The notes below the pieces were generated by a model. The model saw nothing but the letters and a program-made list of their open reading frames with translations. It made no database searches and had not been told where the DNA came from. Shown here one piece after another: positions 1 through 11,509 of a stretch of DNA of 64,000 nucleotides. The DNA lies in NCBI GenBank assembly GCA_013368315.1, contig JAACJM010000009.1, positions 434,001 to 498,000 on the forward strand. The letters are read 5' to 3'. Position numbers and translations under genes: made by a program. Numbering within the stretch: position 1 is the stretch's first letter; the number at the start of each line of letters is the position of its first letter. This DNA comes from Tetrapyrgos nigripes. Lineage: Eukaryota; Basidiomycota; Agaricomycetes; Agaricales; Campanellaceae.

Positions 1-1
1 T

Positions 2-139
2 GGGTTTGGAGTGGATAATGTGACGAAGGTTGTTGGGGACTGGGTAGGAAAGTGGAGCACAGTTAGTGGTGGAAAGAGGGAGTTGAGGATACCTGGAGTC
101 GGGGACTTCCAGGAGTTGTTGCATGGACCATTGCATTAA
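2..139 (+). CDS. 3' end of an unidentified protein-coding gene (partial)
   Basis: The first 45 codons read without interruption from the window edge to a TAA at 137-139, in a frame that starts at base 2. The peptide begins GFGVDNVTKVVGDWVGKW and ends LLHGPLH. It is short, with no domain I can name. The frame and amino-acid mix (VVGDWVGKW, LRIPGVGDFQELL) look like the C-terminus of a normal enzyme-sized protein, but the rest lies outside the window, so family and length are unknown. The downstream 3 kb holds no continuation. Confidence 0.5.
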   Translation, partial: GFGVDNVTKVVGDWVGKWSTVSGGKRELRIPGVGDFQELLHGPLH

Positions 140-3111
140 GACTCAGAGTGTGTACGATGTATGTATGTGCGACGTTACTTGCTTCTCTTTTTTCTTTCTT
201 GGCCAGTATGACCTAGTATGACTCTGTCAGCCAAGTCCATACGAAATGTTCTGTCTTCTATCCGACCGGCTATCGATGGGTTAGTAGCTTTTTGGCCGCT
301 ACTACTAGTGATGAATTGCAACGCATCCAGAAAACCGCGTCGGCTGGGAGCGGAAATTCCACGAGAATTGATGGTGGAGTTTTGATCGCTCTCCGCCGCT
401 CTAGACCAGGATGACGTTGCTGACTGTGCGTACTTCCAATATTGCCATGGCTTTCCGTCGTCTTCTCAGCGTCTTCTGCCCGCCCCAGTCCTGCCGCCAG
501 CGCGACCTTCCATTGTCTTCTGCCCGCTCCAACCTTTCCTATATCCTTCGCAGTGACTGCCCACCTCTGACCTCGTAGTGGCTCTTAAGTACTTCGTGTA
601 CTTAATTTCAGTCAATACACCACATTCTATGTGTATACACCTCAGACTTCTTTATACTGGGCCCAGGGTTGGACTTGAGTGCTACGGTCAGGGCCTCACT
701 ACCTTAATCTTTTTTCTGTTTGTCGCGAGTCTGTCGAAAAAAATTCTTCGTTTTTCTTGAATTCTCGAACTCTGTAAAAGCTTTAAGTAGTCTCGTTAAC
801 CCGACTGACGATATACAGGTAAGACGTATGCTACTACTAGCGCGCTATTTTTGTAAGATATTCCCACACTTGGTGCCCTCAGCTTTTCACCTGTACAGAG
901 AAACAACATTTCATACATTCTTGAAGAATTCATTAGTACCACTATTTTTTAACCTGTTTACCAAAAATCCCGTTGGAAAACGAAGCAGAACTTGTACAAA
1001 GACCGGTACCTTGCAAAGACCTGAAGTACATTTCCGCGAGTACACAGCCACTTCCGACTCAGGCTTTGGGCCGCAAATTTCTCTGCTGGACAATAGCACC
1101 TTCCACTGCGTATATCATTGTAAAAATTTGTGCGTAAATTTATGTCTAGTAGCTAGAGCCAACAGCGCTTGGCCGAGTCTCTGTGCCATAGCGCTCGTCG
1201 TTGACGATGTGGAAGGGGGACAATATTGCATTGTTTACCTAAAGCTTTAGATAGATGTTATCTATTTGATTCGGATCAAATTCCACCATCAATTCCTTGT
1301 GGAATTCCACCTCCCAGTGGCCTAGGTACTCCCGACATGGCGACAAAACTATATGTATTTGAAATAACAGGGAGGAACTAGGAGGAACTTCACTGATTAG
1401 GATGCGGCAGACGAGGTCTGGACGAGTAATGTATTTCGGTGACTCGGAGGGAGAACCATTTTGGATATCATTTCCAATTGACGCAAAAGTGGTACATCTT
1501 ATGGATGCCACGTACGCAAGACGACTTTTTATCGATGAGACCGTGGATCCAAGATTGCTACTAGTTTGTTTCCATCAGAAACGCTAATAAGGAATGGGAA
1601 GGGACTACGGAATGCAGCTGATAATCCGTTGAAAACCTAAAAAGCCAATAATTTTTCTGGATTTCTGAAGGATTCCAAATATAAGGACTGTGACCGACGC
1701 TTCGCTGGTATAAGCTAGGATTATCGTAGTCGTCGAAGAAGACTGTTGGTATTCCTTAATTGTTCTTCGGAACCTAATTTCGGCTGACATACTGGGGCCA
1801 GAGAGCTGGTGATCGCCAAGTGACCTAATGATGATGCGAGATGGGCAGGCTGCAGTACTACGACGTCTGGTATGTCGGAGTTTGTACTCAAACGGTAGGA
1901 CCCTGGTACGAGTCTGGTGCTGGTACGCTTTGGCCAACTGTTCAAGCCGAAGCTGTCAGGTAGCCCTGGCAATCAACAAAGAATCCAAATTCGGGGAACA
2001 ATGGAGAATTTTCTTATGCATTGCCACCATTGAAGATCAACTATGTAGTCTGTGAGGGTCTGTGTACATTGTATACAAAGTCGTGGTGCCGGAGAAACAA
2101 ACCCATTGAAAACACGGAGATCAACGGTGAAAACATTGGAAAGGGTGAAAGAGTGAGACGAGTGAAGGAAAAGCCACAGTATTTGGAGACGCCTGAAGCC
2201 ATTAGTCGGTGTATTATCTCGTCAGAAGGATATAGGGGTCAAAGCGGCCGCACCTTTTTTGGTAAGTGGTAAGCGCCTGGTAAGCGCAAAATCTGGTATA
2301 CGGAAGATGACACAGCCACATATCGAAAGGGTCCAATTTCGGCCTGAAATGCTTGTATTTTACCCGAAGCAAAGCTTTGGACGAGCTAATAACGATGCCG
2401 ACTCCTGGAACTGTCAAGACTGGAATGAAAGTACAAAAATGCCAGAAGCTGGTCTGGTGGCTGAAAGACAAGAGACCGAGACATTGCTTCTCTGGGTGAA
2501 GGCCATTGTCTTGGACTTTGGGGGTAAGGAGACATCTCCTATTCTAGCAGAATTTCGAGGAAAATGGACAGACGATCGAGTGACACTGACATGAGGAGAA
2601 AGGAGGAGAAAAATGCTTACACACATGAACAAAGAGAGAATTGACACTCCGCAGGCCTTTTATTTTTCCCCTCATTTTTCTGGATCCGTTGACTCTGCGG
2701 ACAGGATTTATAGCGGGTCTACCTCTCATCCGTACGCCTTTCAGACCTGCTCCCCCCCGTCTTTGTCTTAGAAGCCCTCACAAGTACGCTCTCCCATCCC
2801 GAGACTCTCCACGTCCTGGGGACTCTCAAGCTCTTCCTTGTATCTCCTCGTTGTCGATAATCGTTTGTTGCACGTCGTTGTTCCCTCTTGTCCTGTTTCG
2901 TTGTCTGTTTTATCGTTTATCGTTGCTTTTCTGCGTCACGTATTCCCTTACTCTACCTGTCTGAACTCATCTACTCATCCCCCTTCCTTGCACTGTCTCG
3001 CTTCCTTTGTTTCGTTTGTTTGGAGTTTTCGTTTTCGTTATCCTCGTTTTCCTGCACATCCCAACCATCCCAACCATCCCAACCATCATCCCACATCCAC
3101 ATTCGTATCCC
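140..3111. other. 3 kb non-coding interval before the RRM gene
   Basis: No open frame here shows a recognisable domain, splice pattern or sustained coding composition; the longest open stretches (about 110-176 codons) have unstructured, Cys/Arg/Ser-mixed translations typical of chance. It contains an imperfect inverted repeat with arms at 344-387 and 1274-1317. From about 2640 to 3060 it becomes strongly pyrimidine-rich (CT/TC runs), as expected for the promoter and 5' leader of the downstream + strand gene. Just before the start codon there is a short run of CCAACCATC repeats at 3060-3090. Confidence 0.6.
344..1317. repeat. Imperfect inverted repeat, arms about 44 bp, spacer about 890 bp
   Basis: The left arm at 344-387 begins CTGGGAGCGG and ends GGTGGAGTTTTGATC. 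The reverse complement of 1274-1317 begins CTGGGAGGTGG and ends GGTGGAATTTGATC. The two align over the whole arm with only a few mismatches and single-base gaps. Nothing between the arms looks coding. This could be a decayed non-autonomous (MITE-like) element or an old inverted duplication. No target-site duplication is obvious and no second copy was seen in the window, so the nature of the element is inference. Confidence 0.45.
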
Positions 3112-6100
3112 ATGAACACTACCATGTCACACACAGGAGAGATCGAATACCCTCCTGGCCTTTCCATGCGGCTTGGGCAGGGAGGAAACGACGGTACCGG
3201 CGCTTTGACCGGGTTGAGCAACAGAACTACGCTGAACCGTGGAGCTGGGCCATTTGTCCCTAGTTCCGAGGCACGACGGTCGTCGGCGGCGTCGCTGTCT
3301 GGATACTCCGCCTCCTGGGAGCAATCGAGCTCCCTAGGAGAGGGAGCAAACAAACGCGATGCCGGCGGCTCAGGGGAATGCGGCGCGACTCACTTCGGTC
3401 ACCACCCCTCTTTTACAAACCACTACCAGCGTCCCTCTCCTCCTCCTCCTCTTCCCCTTTCCCCAGGCATAGACAGAGACGCCCAACGCTATCTTCTCTC
3501 GCCTACTAGCGTATCACCTTCCACGCCCAATCCTACCAATAATTCATCTGCGACATCGGATACGACGCGTTCTACGCTTTGGTGGGGCGAATTGGAACCT
3601 TGGATGGACGAAGAATACGGGAAGCAAGTTTGTGCTCTCATGGGTTGGGAGCCAGTCAACATCAAAGTACCTCAGCCTTCGCAAGACTCAACGACTGGCC
3701 GTCAAGCTAACAATCCCGGATATTGCTACCTGACTTTTCCCTCTCCCGCTCACGCCGCCGCGGCGCTCGCCCAAGTCAGTAATCCAAACACGGGATTTCC
3801 TACCACAATGCCCAACTCCTCGAAATCATTCACGCTTAATTGGGCTTCCAACGTCTCTCTTCCGGGCACGACCCCGCTGCCATCTAGCAATCCTCTCGTT
3901 CCCAATCGCGCCAATCTAAATGACTTCAATAACCTCTTGCAGCAGCAGCAAGGTCAGCCGCAGTACCCAAAGGAATATAGTATCTTCGTCGGAGATCTCG
4001 CCCCTGAGACCTCCAACTCCGACTTGGTGGCAGTCTTCCGCAATCCAGTTCTCGGTCTGCGTAATGACCGTGAGCCAAAGTTCATTCGTCCTTTTCTGAG
4101 CTGCAAGAGTGCAAAGATAATGTTGGACCCCGCCACTGGGGTCTCAAGAGGTTATGGTTTCGTCAGGTATGCTTGAAAATGCTCGCTGTTGTTAATCCTC
4201 GTCTGACCCCTATCCAAGATTCACCGACGAAGCCGACCAGCAGCGAGCACTCATCGAGATGCACGGTCTCTACTGTCTTTCCCGACCCAGTTCGTACCAT
4301 GTCTCCCTTTACAGGCGCATATACTGACGTATTTCCGGTCTCTAGTGCGCATTTCGCCTGCTACGGCTAAGTTCAAGCCTTTAGCTCCTCTGGAACAACA
4401 GCTCGACCAGCAACTTAACGTCACCCTGAATAATCCCGCCCAAGCTCAAGTTTTTTCCCAACTCGCTCAAGCTGCTCTTCCATTGGGTTCATCTGTCGGG
4501 CAACCCAAAAGCGTGTCCGCTCCCATCGCTGCCGGCAACAGCAACGGTAGTACTTCCAGTCCCTCCTCTATCGCCACATCTTCCTCTGCCAATTCCAATG
4601 GTAGCCTGGCATCGACTGCGACTGCGTACAGTAGTTCTGCTTCAGCGGAAGAGCTCATGAATCAGCTCGGTTACGGAACCTCAGGAGCCAACGGAGTTGA
4701 TACCAGTAACGCCACTAAGAATGCGTCCTCTATCACCTCCTCGTTCACCGCAGATACCGGCTCTCGATACCTGATCAACGAGGAGTCTTGGAAGCATCAC
4801 GCTCAGGCCCGCGCCATCCTAGGCAACTTGATCGGTCCAAACGGCGAGCAACTCACGTCCACCGACCCATACAACACCACCGTCTTCGTGGGCGGTCTGT
4901 CACCCCTCATATCAGAGGAGACGCTTAGGACGTTCTTTGCTCCTTTCGGAGATATCCATTATGTGAGTTGTATCTTCGCAGCTTTTCACCAGGACTAACA
5001 CCCAGCACCTCTAGGTTAAAGTCCCGGTCGGAAAACATTGTGGTTTTGTTCAGTTTGTGCGTAAAGCTGATGCTGAAATGGCTATTGAGAAGATGCAAGG
5101 CTTCCCCATTGGCGGAAGTAGAATCCGTTTGAGTTGGGGAAGGAGTCAATGTCAGTCTCACTTCTTTTTCGGGGATGAATCTATTTACTGACCTTCCATT
5201 TAGATAAAGCGGCTCAGGCAGCTGCACAAGCTGCACAAGCTGCAGCGCTTCAGTCGCAATTCCCTGCTTCGCTCCAGAGTTCCGTTAGTCAACTCACTCA
5301 GGAACAAACGATCCAGCTTTTTCAGAAGCTGACATCGCAGGGCTATCTCAACCCTCCTTCGTCGATGTCCTCTGCGCCGGACAACTTCCTCAGGAGTGTG
5401 AGTCAGTATGATGGATCTGGCGTTGATGTCCTTCAGAATCGTGCAATGCCTAGCCTCTACGCCGATGACAAACTCCGTGCCGCTCAACTTTCTTCTCGCG
5501 AAGACGTGTTGCCTGGTTACAATACCGCTTTCCAGAACAACTACAACCTGTTTGCTGCTACTCAGGACATTAAACAGGCATCGTCGTTCTCCCCTTTCTC
5601 CCCCGACCCCAGCAGCCTCTACAACACCCTGAGTAGTCTCAACGCCGGTTCTGCTCCCCATGATCCAGTCTCTCATTCCATCCCCTCACCTCTGTCGATG
5701 GAAGCGATTCTTAAGGACCGACGTGACTCGTACAGTACCCGTTCACCAGTGAACGTTGACGGTAAATCCTTTCAGTCCCTCGGCTCATTCAGTTCCACTT
5801 CTTCCGAGGATAATGGTCGGAATATGAATGGGATCGGATCCGGTATGGACAAACTCTCTTCAACGTCAGCCCGACCTCCTAGTGCTTCCAGATATCAGGC
5901 TTTTCACAGCGCCTCCCCTATTGGCCCTGGAAGTTTGACGAACGGCCGTGAAGGTTCACCACCCAACCTCAGCGTTGGGAACGGTCGTGTCCCTGTTCCC
6001 ATTTCCAGACCATCCTCGGGTCAGACTTCATTGATGTCCATCGGCAATGGTGTCGCAAGTCCATTTGGAACTCGCAATTTTGGGCCTACGCGAGGGTACG

Positions 6101-6291
6101 ACACTATGCAGGATTTGAATGGGACGTTGGCCAGGTTGGATTTGAACGAGAGGGAGAAGTACTCGAGGCCTTGGGGTACGAAGTCTCCTACGGCGAGCTC
6201 TGAGAGTAGTGGAGTATCGGTGCAATTCCAGTTGACCAAAGATGATACGCCGAGTGGCTCTGTTAGGGACGAGCACAGAGGGTCTCAGTAA
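3112..6291 (+). CDS. RNA-binding protein with three RRM domains (Nam8/Csx1/TIA-1-like)
   Basis: Five exons: 3112-4166, 4219-4289, 4346-4962, 5015-5150 and 5204-6291, giving 988 aa. RRM1 lies near residues 156-245 (LWWGELEPWMDEEY). RRM2 starts near 288 with RNP2 YSIFVGDLAP and has RNP1 RGYGFVRF, which is formed across the first splice. RRM3 is near 551-625 with TTVFVGGLSP and RNP1 KHCGFVQF. A long Ser/Thr/Asn-rich linker separates RRM2 and RRM3, and a Q/A-rich then Ser-rich tail follows. This order matches yeast Nam8 and fission yeast Csx1, which act in splicing (U1 snRNP) or mRNA stability, but the paralogue cannot be decided here. An in-frame ATG at 3007 would add a leader translated from the CCAACC repeat and is more likely 5' UTR; 3124 is another possible start. 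Confidence 0.9.
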
Positions 6292-7153
6292 AGGGCTAAA
6301 GACATTTTCTATTGTTCTTCGCTTAGGTTCCTACCCTCCCACGGCGACATCCCCATTCATTTCCATCTTCGGGTATCTACACTCATCTCAACATTCTTTT
6401 TTTGGTTATTTCGATTGGCCGAGCGATATCGCGTCTCTCCTCTCTCCTCTTCATTGACGATAAAAGCCATGTAAATCATGCACTTTCTTCATATCATACA
6501 TCATGACCGTCAACCTCATTTTCAAACGTTATTCTACCTTAATGCTTCCTTTGGTCACGGACTGTCGGATCTTGGACGCGCACACCTCTCCTTTCCAGGA
6601 CCCTGGGCAAAGGAATTGTTATTTTTTCGTGTAGTACATTATTTTTGGCAGCTCTGATATACAGAGACGTCACTTGTCGCATTTTTTTGCTCTCCGACAT
6701 AGTCGTTTGTAGCATCTCACCTGTCTATCACTCCGTTTCGTACTCCTTCGCCTCTTCTCTCTGGTCTCCCGTCTCGTCCTGTCTATCGCTCGTCTACGCA
6801 GTTTTTTCGTTTTGTTTTCTCCGAATGTTTGAAATGTCTACAATCTTGCGTTCGAGTTTTCCTCATCCCTCTTCAGTTTATCTCGTCATGAAACCTTTTG
6901 AATGTTCGTACCTTCGTCGCTACCTCTGTGCAATGTTTCCGCTTTTTAGTAACTCCTGTCCTGTGTTTTCAGTTGTGTCAATCGAAGTCAATGCATCCAC
7001 AAATATCTTCCTTATGCCTCTTCAGATGCATGTCTTCGGTCAAAGAATGAAGCGTCAGGGGGAAAGCATCTGAATAGGGGCCATTGTTTGGCTTCGTCCT
7101 CTTATTCAAACATTCTGCATACATCTTATCAAATTTTCAGAACCGGCAGAAAA
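6292..7153. other. Intergenic: 3' UTR of the RRM gene and promoter of RRP7
   Basis: T/C-rich sequence without a convincing gene. Open frames of 70-140 codons here translate to Ser/Phe/Leu/Cys-rich peptides, the usual product of pyrimidine-rich DNA. The right part is the promoter and leader of RRP7. Confidence 0.55.
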
Positions 7154-8218
7154 ATGGCCTTGCCTCCTTCCCTCTTGATAAATGGCTTCCAAGTCCTGCC
7201 GATAGCCTACTCTACCTCTTCTACTCACTACATCTATGTTCGTGCACACAATGCTTCGAAGAAAACCTCCAATAACCTTTGGCCTAACCGGAGAACATTG
7301 TTTTTGGTCAATGTACCCCCAGACGCGACGGAAAGAGACCTCATTTTGCTATTCAAGCCATATGGGACAGTGGAAAAAGTTGTTTTTGATTTGGATGGGT
7401 TAGATGATAAGGAAGAGGATGAGGAGGATGATTCTAGCGAGGAGGAAGAAGAGGATGATGGTGCCGATAATGACCAGGACGAGGTCTCTATGAATGATAC
7501 TGAGCCACGCAAAAGGCGAAAACTTTCAAAGAAGAAAGACGAACCACCAAAGGTCGTGCCTCTACCCCAAAAACCTCTACGAAAACTACGCAGTACAGGT
7601 CAATCGGTCCATGTAGTCTTCTTGGACGAGTCTTCACTGGAACACTGCCTCTCTTCGTTGCAATCCTCCTCTGCGAGCAGTAAACCCCGGCCTTGGCCTA
7701 GTTCCTCCAACTCGGGCGAGATTGAGGAACCTTGCGGTCTATCTCATTACTTGACCCTCTACGATTCACTACGACCTCCGCTTGATATCGTACAAGCGTA
7801 TGTGGACAGTGCGATGGAGTTGTACGAGTTTGAAATTGCGAAGTCAAAACAAAAGTCCAAGTATCGCAAAGGAGAGGCTATTGTGGACGAGGATGGTTTC
7901 ACGCTAGTCACTCGTGGGGGCGCTTATGGGCAAACTTTGGGTGGTGGGGTTACGGTTGCGAGTAAAAAGTTCCAGGAGAGCGGGGAAGCGAGTGAGAGAG
8001 GACGAAAGAGGAAGAAGAAGAGTGCGAAGGACAAGGAGAGCTTCTATGCATTTCAAAAGGCAGAGAAACAACGCAAAGGTATGGTTTTCTTGTCGTTTGG
8101 CTTCATGACGTTCCACTGACAACCTTTTTCAGGACTGCTGGAGCTCAAGAAGAACTGGGAGTTGGATAAGGCAAAGGTAGAAAAGCTCAAAGCGTCACGG
8201 AAGTTCAAGCCGTATTAA
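7154..8218 (+). CDS. RRP7: Ribosomal RNA-processing protein 7
   Basis: Two exons, 7154-8078 and 8133-8218, give 336 aa. Rrp7 belongs to the UTP-C/CURI complex and is needed for 18S rRNA maturation and small-subunit assembly in the nucleolus. The N-terminal RRM-like fold is visible (RTLFLVNVPPDATERDLILLF), interrupted by a long acidic insert of about 40 Asp/Glu residues followed by basic RKRRKLSKKK. The C-terminal Rrp7 signature is present: DEDGFTLVTRGG, then ESFYAFQKAEKQRK, joined by the splice to GLLELKKNWELDKAKVEKLK and a KPY end. The ATG at 7154 fits the family N-terminus (MALPPSLLINGF); an in-frame upstream extension from 7088 has no initiator ATG and is less likely. Length is typical of the family. 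Confidence 0.92.
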
Positions 8219-8881
8219 CGCTTGTATGTATACTGGGGTGTGTGGTTGCCAGGTGGACTGTCTCAATGTTGGACTTCCCGTCTCTTCCTTGCTCTCAAAG
8301 ATCCATCCACCTCATTACTGTAGTAGCGCACCTCACAAACGATTTCTCTCTGATCACTGCACGTAGCCCGCTCTACTGTCAAATATAAGCGAAACAGAGT
8401 CTCATCCAGGCTGACTACTCGATACTTCTGTTACCAAATACTTCCTAGCGAACCTTGGATCAGATACTGAGCCACTGGTCTAACTATTACTTGCAGCTTG
8501 ACGATTGCCAACTAGTGGCCAGCCTGAGGGTCTTTCCAGCTTGCAGCTGCGTAAAGAAGCGGCCTTTACGTGTTTGGACATAAGGAAAGATTTAACCCTC
8601 TACTATCGGTTCCCAGTCCTGCTTTAAAGCTCTGACCTTTGCGGGACGATTGAACTCTATGCATTTCAAGTGTTTTGTTACATTCAAGTACTGTGGCCTT
8701 CATCGATGGACATTATGATTTAATTTACCACTATTCCTTGCAGTATGGCCACCTCAGGTAGGACTCGGATTGAAGTCGCATTGGAATAGGGGCCTCCCGG
8801 TCACAAGTTTGAAAAATGATCGACGGCACAAAAATAGATGATCGGTGATCGAAATCTTCTGCTTCCGTTTCATTCCTTGCG

Positions 8882-8935
8882 CATCCTCTTGCCCTCCTGC
8901 TCTCCTGCCCTCCTGCCCTCCTGCCTTCCTCTCCT
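8882..8935. repeat. Short tandem repeat, unit about 8 bp (CCTCCTGC type)
   Basis: Four to five consecutive units of CCTCCTGC/CTCCTGCC with minor variation form a pure-pyrimidine block on the + strand, directly followed by an A12 run. It lies next to, but outside, the tRNA gene. Confidence 0.75.
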
Positions 8936-8961
8936 GAAAAAAAAAAAAGACTGGATTATAG

Positions 8962-8966
8962 AAAAA
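8962..8966 (-). terminator. RNA polymerase III terminator (T5)
   Basis: On the minus strand a run of five T begins seven bases after the tRNA 3' end. A T12 run follows about 14 bases further on. Both are standard Pol III stop signals and support the strand and extent of the tRNA gene. Confidence 0.75.
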
Positions 8967-8972
8967 TCAGCA

Positions 8973-9055
8973 TGACCACTGCAGGACTCGAACCTGCAAC
9001 CTTTTGGTACGCTTAGCAATCGAAGCCAAACGCGCTACCATTGCGCCAAGTAGCC
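8973..9055 (-). tRNA. tRNA-Arg (anticodon TCG) with an 11-nt intron
   Basis: Read on the minus strand, a full cloverleaf forms. The 7-bp acceptor stem is GGCTACT with AGTGGTC (two G-U pairs) and discriminator A. The D stem is GCGC/GCGC around AATGGTA, the anticodon stem TTTGG/CCAAA, and the T arm GCAGG-TTCGAGT-CCTGC. The anticodon loop region is 18 nt instead of 7. Placing the intron at the canonical 37/38 position leaves loop CT-TCG-A..A, i.e. anticodon TCG (reads CGA), and an 11-nt intron TTGCTAAGCGT. Length is 72 nt plus the intron. The identity depends on this intron placement. A T5 Pol III terminator follows. Confidence 0.85.
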
Positions 9056-9464
9056 ATAAGGGAATCAAAGAAGTGGCAGTAAAGAAAGTCGTGTAAATCA
9101 TATATTAAGTATGATATTATACAATTACAGGGAGACAGATTGCTACTAGACCAGAGGTCAATTAGTTGTAAGTACCGCTCATGCATTCATAATGATTTTC
9201 TTTGTGGTTATGCCACGTTTAGTGGGAGAATTCGGTAGCTACTTCTTACCATTACATTGTGGGGTCACAGATTATAAAAATAAAAAATGAATCCTGCTAT
9301 GTATTCTAACTAACAGAGAACTATGGCTACAGCTTTGTTGCGTGATTCTATCTAAAATGCCCAATGCCCTTCCATATGCTTGTAATCCTACGTTAGTCCA
9401 TTAACTCTTAAATTATCATTAGATGTTGTGCGTGAACGGTTTATGAGTTGTCGTGATGTGATGT
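9056..9464. other. AT-rich intergenic between tRNA-Arg and the MFS gene
   Basis: AT-rich sequence with no open frame of note. It is the 5' flank of the minus-strand tRNA and the 3' flank of the minus-strand transporter gene. Confidence 0.5.
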
Positions 9465-11509
9465 CTAAACTTGAGCCTCTTTCTGACGTGCTTGTTCTTC
9501 CTCTTCAACTTCCTTTGAAATTTTCAAGTCCTGAATGAGGGCAAATCGATGAGCTTCAAGAGTGATACAAGGGGAGAAAGGAACTCACGATGCAAGGCGC
9601 GAATTTGCTGTGTTGCCTAATCTTTGGCCCGTATTTGAAGAAGAGGAACGGTATGGGTGCCAAGAGCAGTCCAATAAAACCGACCAAGGTCGACGCCCAG
9701 TTGATGCCCAACTTCTCGTACATCTGGACCGTGAACAACGGGAAGGCGGCACCAACCAAAGATCGGATGATAGTATTTGCGGCAAAGGCAGAAGCACTGT
9801 ACATGCTGTAAAAGAAAGCGTCAGAATCAGAGGACATTAGAATCAGGAACGAGTGTACTCACAGATAGGTATCAACGAGATAACTCAGGAACGACATGAA
9901 GATGAGGTTGATAGCGCATCCCAGTACGACAGTGGCGACTGCTGGAGCAGCCCAATGGACAGAGGCGTAATGACCGGTCCAACCGAGCCAGAAGCTTCCT
10001 ACCACAAGTAAAGGTCCACCGACCATAGCGCCGAACAGCCGGAGTTCAGCCGGAGGATATCCTCGCCATTTATCAGAGGCTTTGTTTACTCTTTCGGAGA
10101 ACCTGAAGTTGATGTACCCTCCAATGGTAGTACCAATACCGACACCGATGAAGATGAGGCCATTTTGGGAGATGGTGAACCCTCGCGTTGTCATGAAAAT
10201 GATCGGGAAAGCCTCAAAGAGGGCGTATAATACACCGTAGACAACAGAGAGGTAGGTGGTAATGAGAACCAGGATAGGTTCCTTCGCCAGCATGATGAAC
10301 GGACGGTAAAGGGTACGATGAAGCGTGCTCTTGAATGACCAGTCCTGTTTTTCGTGCTCTGCGATAACGTCTTTGTTTGCCACAGGATCAGCCTTGCGTA
10401 GACGACGAGCCTGAAAGAGATCACAGTCAAAATCGTTTCTTACGGACACAACGCTATTGGACTAACCTTCTTCTGGAGGATGACGGGTCCGTAGGTTTCG
10501 GGCAGGAAAGCAATCATAACCAGGGAAGATACTCCCGCAAATATGAACATGATCCAGAATATCCACTCCCATGATAATGAACTCTCGGCGACACTAGAGA
10601 AGCCAGTTGAGCAACTTTGCATTAGAGAATAGATCCGACTTACAAGCCACCGACGAGCGGGCCGAGAACAGGTCCCAGGAAAACACTACCAGAGAACAGA
10701 CTGGTTGCAGGTCCTCGACCCTTCGCAGGCCACATGTCAGCCAAGATTCCTAAGGAACGAAATGAGAAAAGATGCACTGAATGAGGGGCGCCCGGTACCT
10801 ACCTCCACCAACCGTCAATGGAGTTACCCCAAAGAAACCAGAAAAAAATCGCGTGATAAGCAGAGTCTGGATGTTTGGAGCTAGAGCCTGGCCCAGAATG
10901 AACAAGGTGTACAATGGTAATGCTATGCAGAGGACCGTTCTTCTGCCAAGAATTTCACTTCCTGGACCTGTAATCAGAGGCTAAGGACGAATTAGATAGA
11001 TGCCGGTGAGTGATAGCGTTGATAACCTACCCCGAACATGTATCCAATCAAGAAAATACTGATGATTAGATAGGAAACTTCTCGCGAAATGCCAAAATGC
11101 TCTATTATTCGCTGCGTCGCTGCACTGGGTGCAGAAGATGCGAAGGTACTATGCACGTCCAGAAATGAGCATCATAGAAAACTGAAATACTAGTAGGAAG
11201 AAAGACATACACATTAACGGTGATAGATGAAGTGAGAATTGTCATCAACCATTTCCGCCTTATCGACCAGTTTTGAGGGTTGGCTGGATCGTCAGGTCCA
11301 TCCCAATCTACGACCTGTTCCTTCTCTTTCGGAGGTGGCGACTCGGCGACAGTTGGGGCGTAACTCTCGGGATCATGGACATCGTCGTCGCCATATTCTT
11401 TCACTCGTGATTGCTCTCGTAAGATCTCTGCTTCGAGAGCACCGTGCCTGTTAATGTATGTTATTGATGAGCGTGGTGTATCTTGAAGGGAGGTTGGGCG
11501 AGACATCAT
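9465..11509 (-). CDS. MFS multidrug transporter (DHA1 family)
   Basis: Eight exons on the minus strand (11509-11211, 11148-11031, 10980-10803, 10749-10644, 10593-10467, 10410-9863, 9805-9589, 9530-9465) give 552 aa. It is a plasma-membrane proton antiporter-type transporter of the fungal drug/polyamine exporter group. The hydrophilic N-terminus ends in [14 protein letters not shown], the hallmark just before helix 1. Further family motifs: [31 protein letters not shown] (loop 2-3 region), [14 protein letters not shown] and [14 protein letters not shown] charged central loop (RRLRKADPV) separates the two six-helix halves, and the C-tail is Glu/Gln-rich ([15 protein letters not shown]). Two adjacent Met codons (11509 and 11506) can serve as start. 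The substrate cannot be inferred. Confidence 0.9.

Larger units (their letters stand above)
8219..8972. other. Intergenic between RRP7 and the tRNA gene
   Basis: No coding signal. It holds the RRP7 3' flank, a CCTGCCCT-type tandem repeat at 8882-8935, and an A12 run (8937-8948) which is T12 on the minus strand, a back-up RNA polymerase III stop for the adjacent tRNA. Confidence 0.6.

Noticed and set aside
720..1250. 176-codon open frame on the + strand
   Set aside because: No domain, no splice context, composition typical of chance, and it lies inside the inverted-repeat interval.
3007..3111. In-frame N-terminal extension of the RRM protein (MFRLFGVFVFVILVF...)
   Set aside because: It looks like a signal peptide but is translated from a pyrimidine-rich leader and the CCAACC repeat; a nuclear RNA-binding protein would not carry it.
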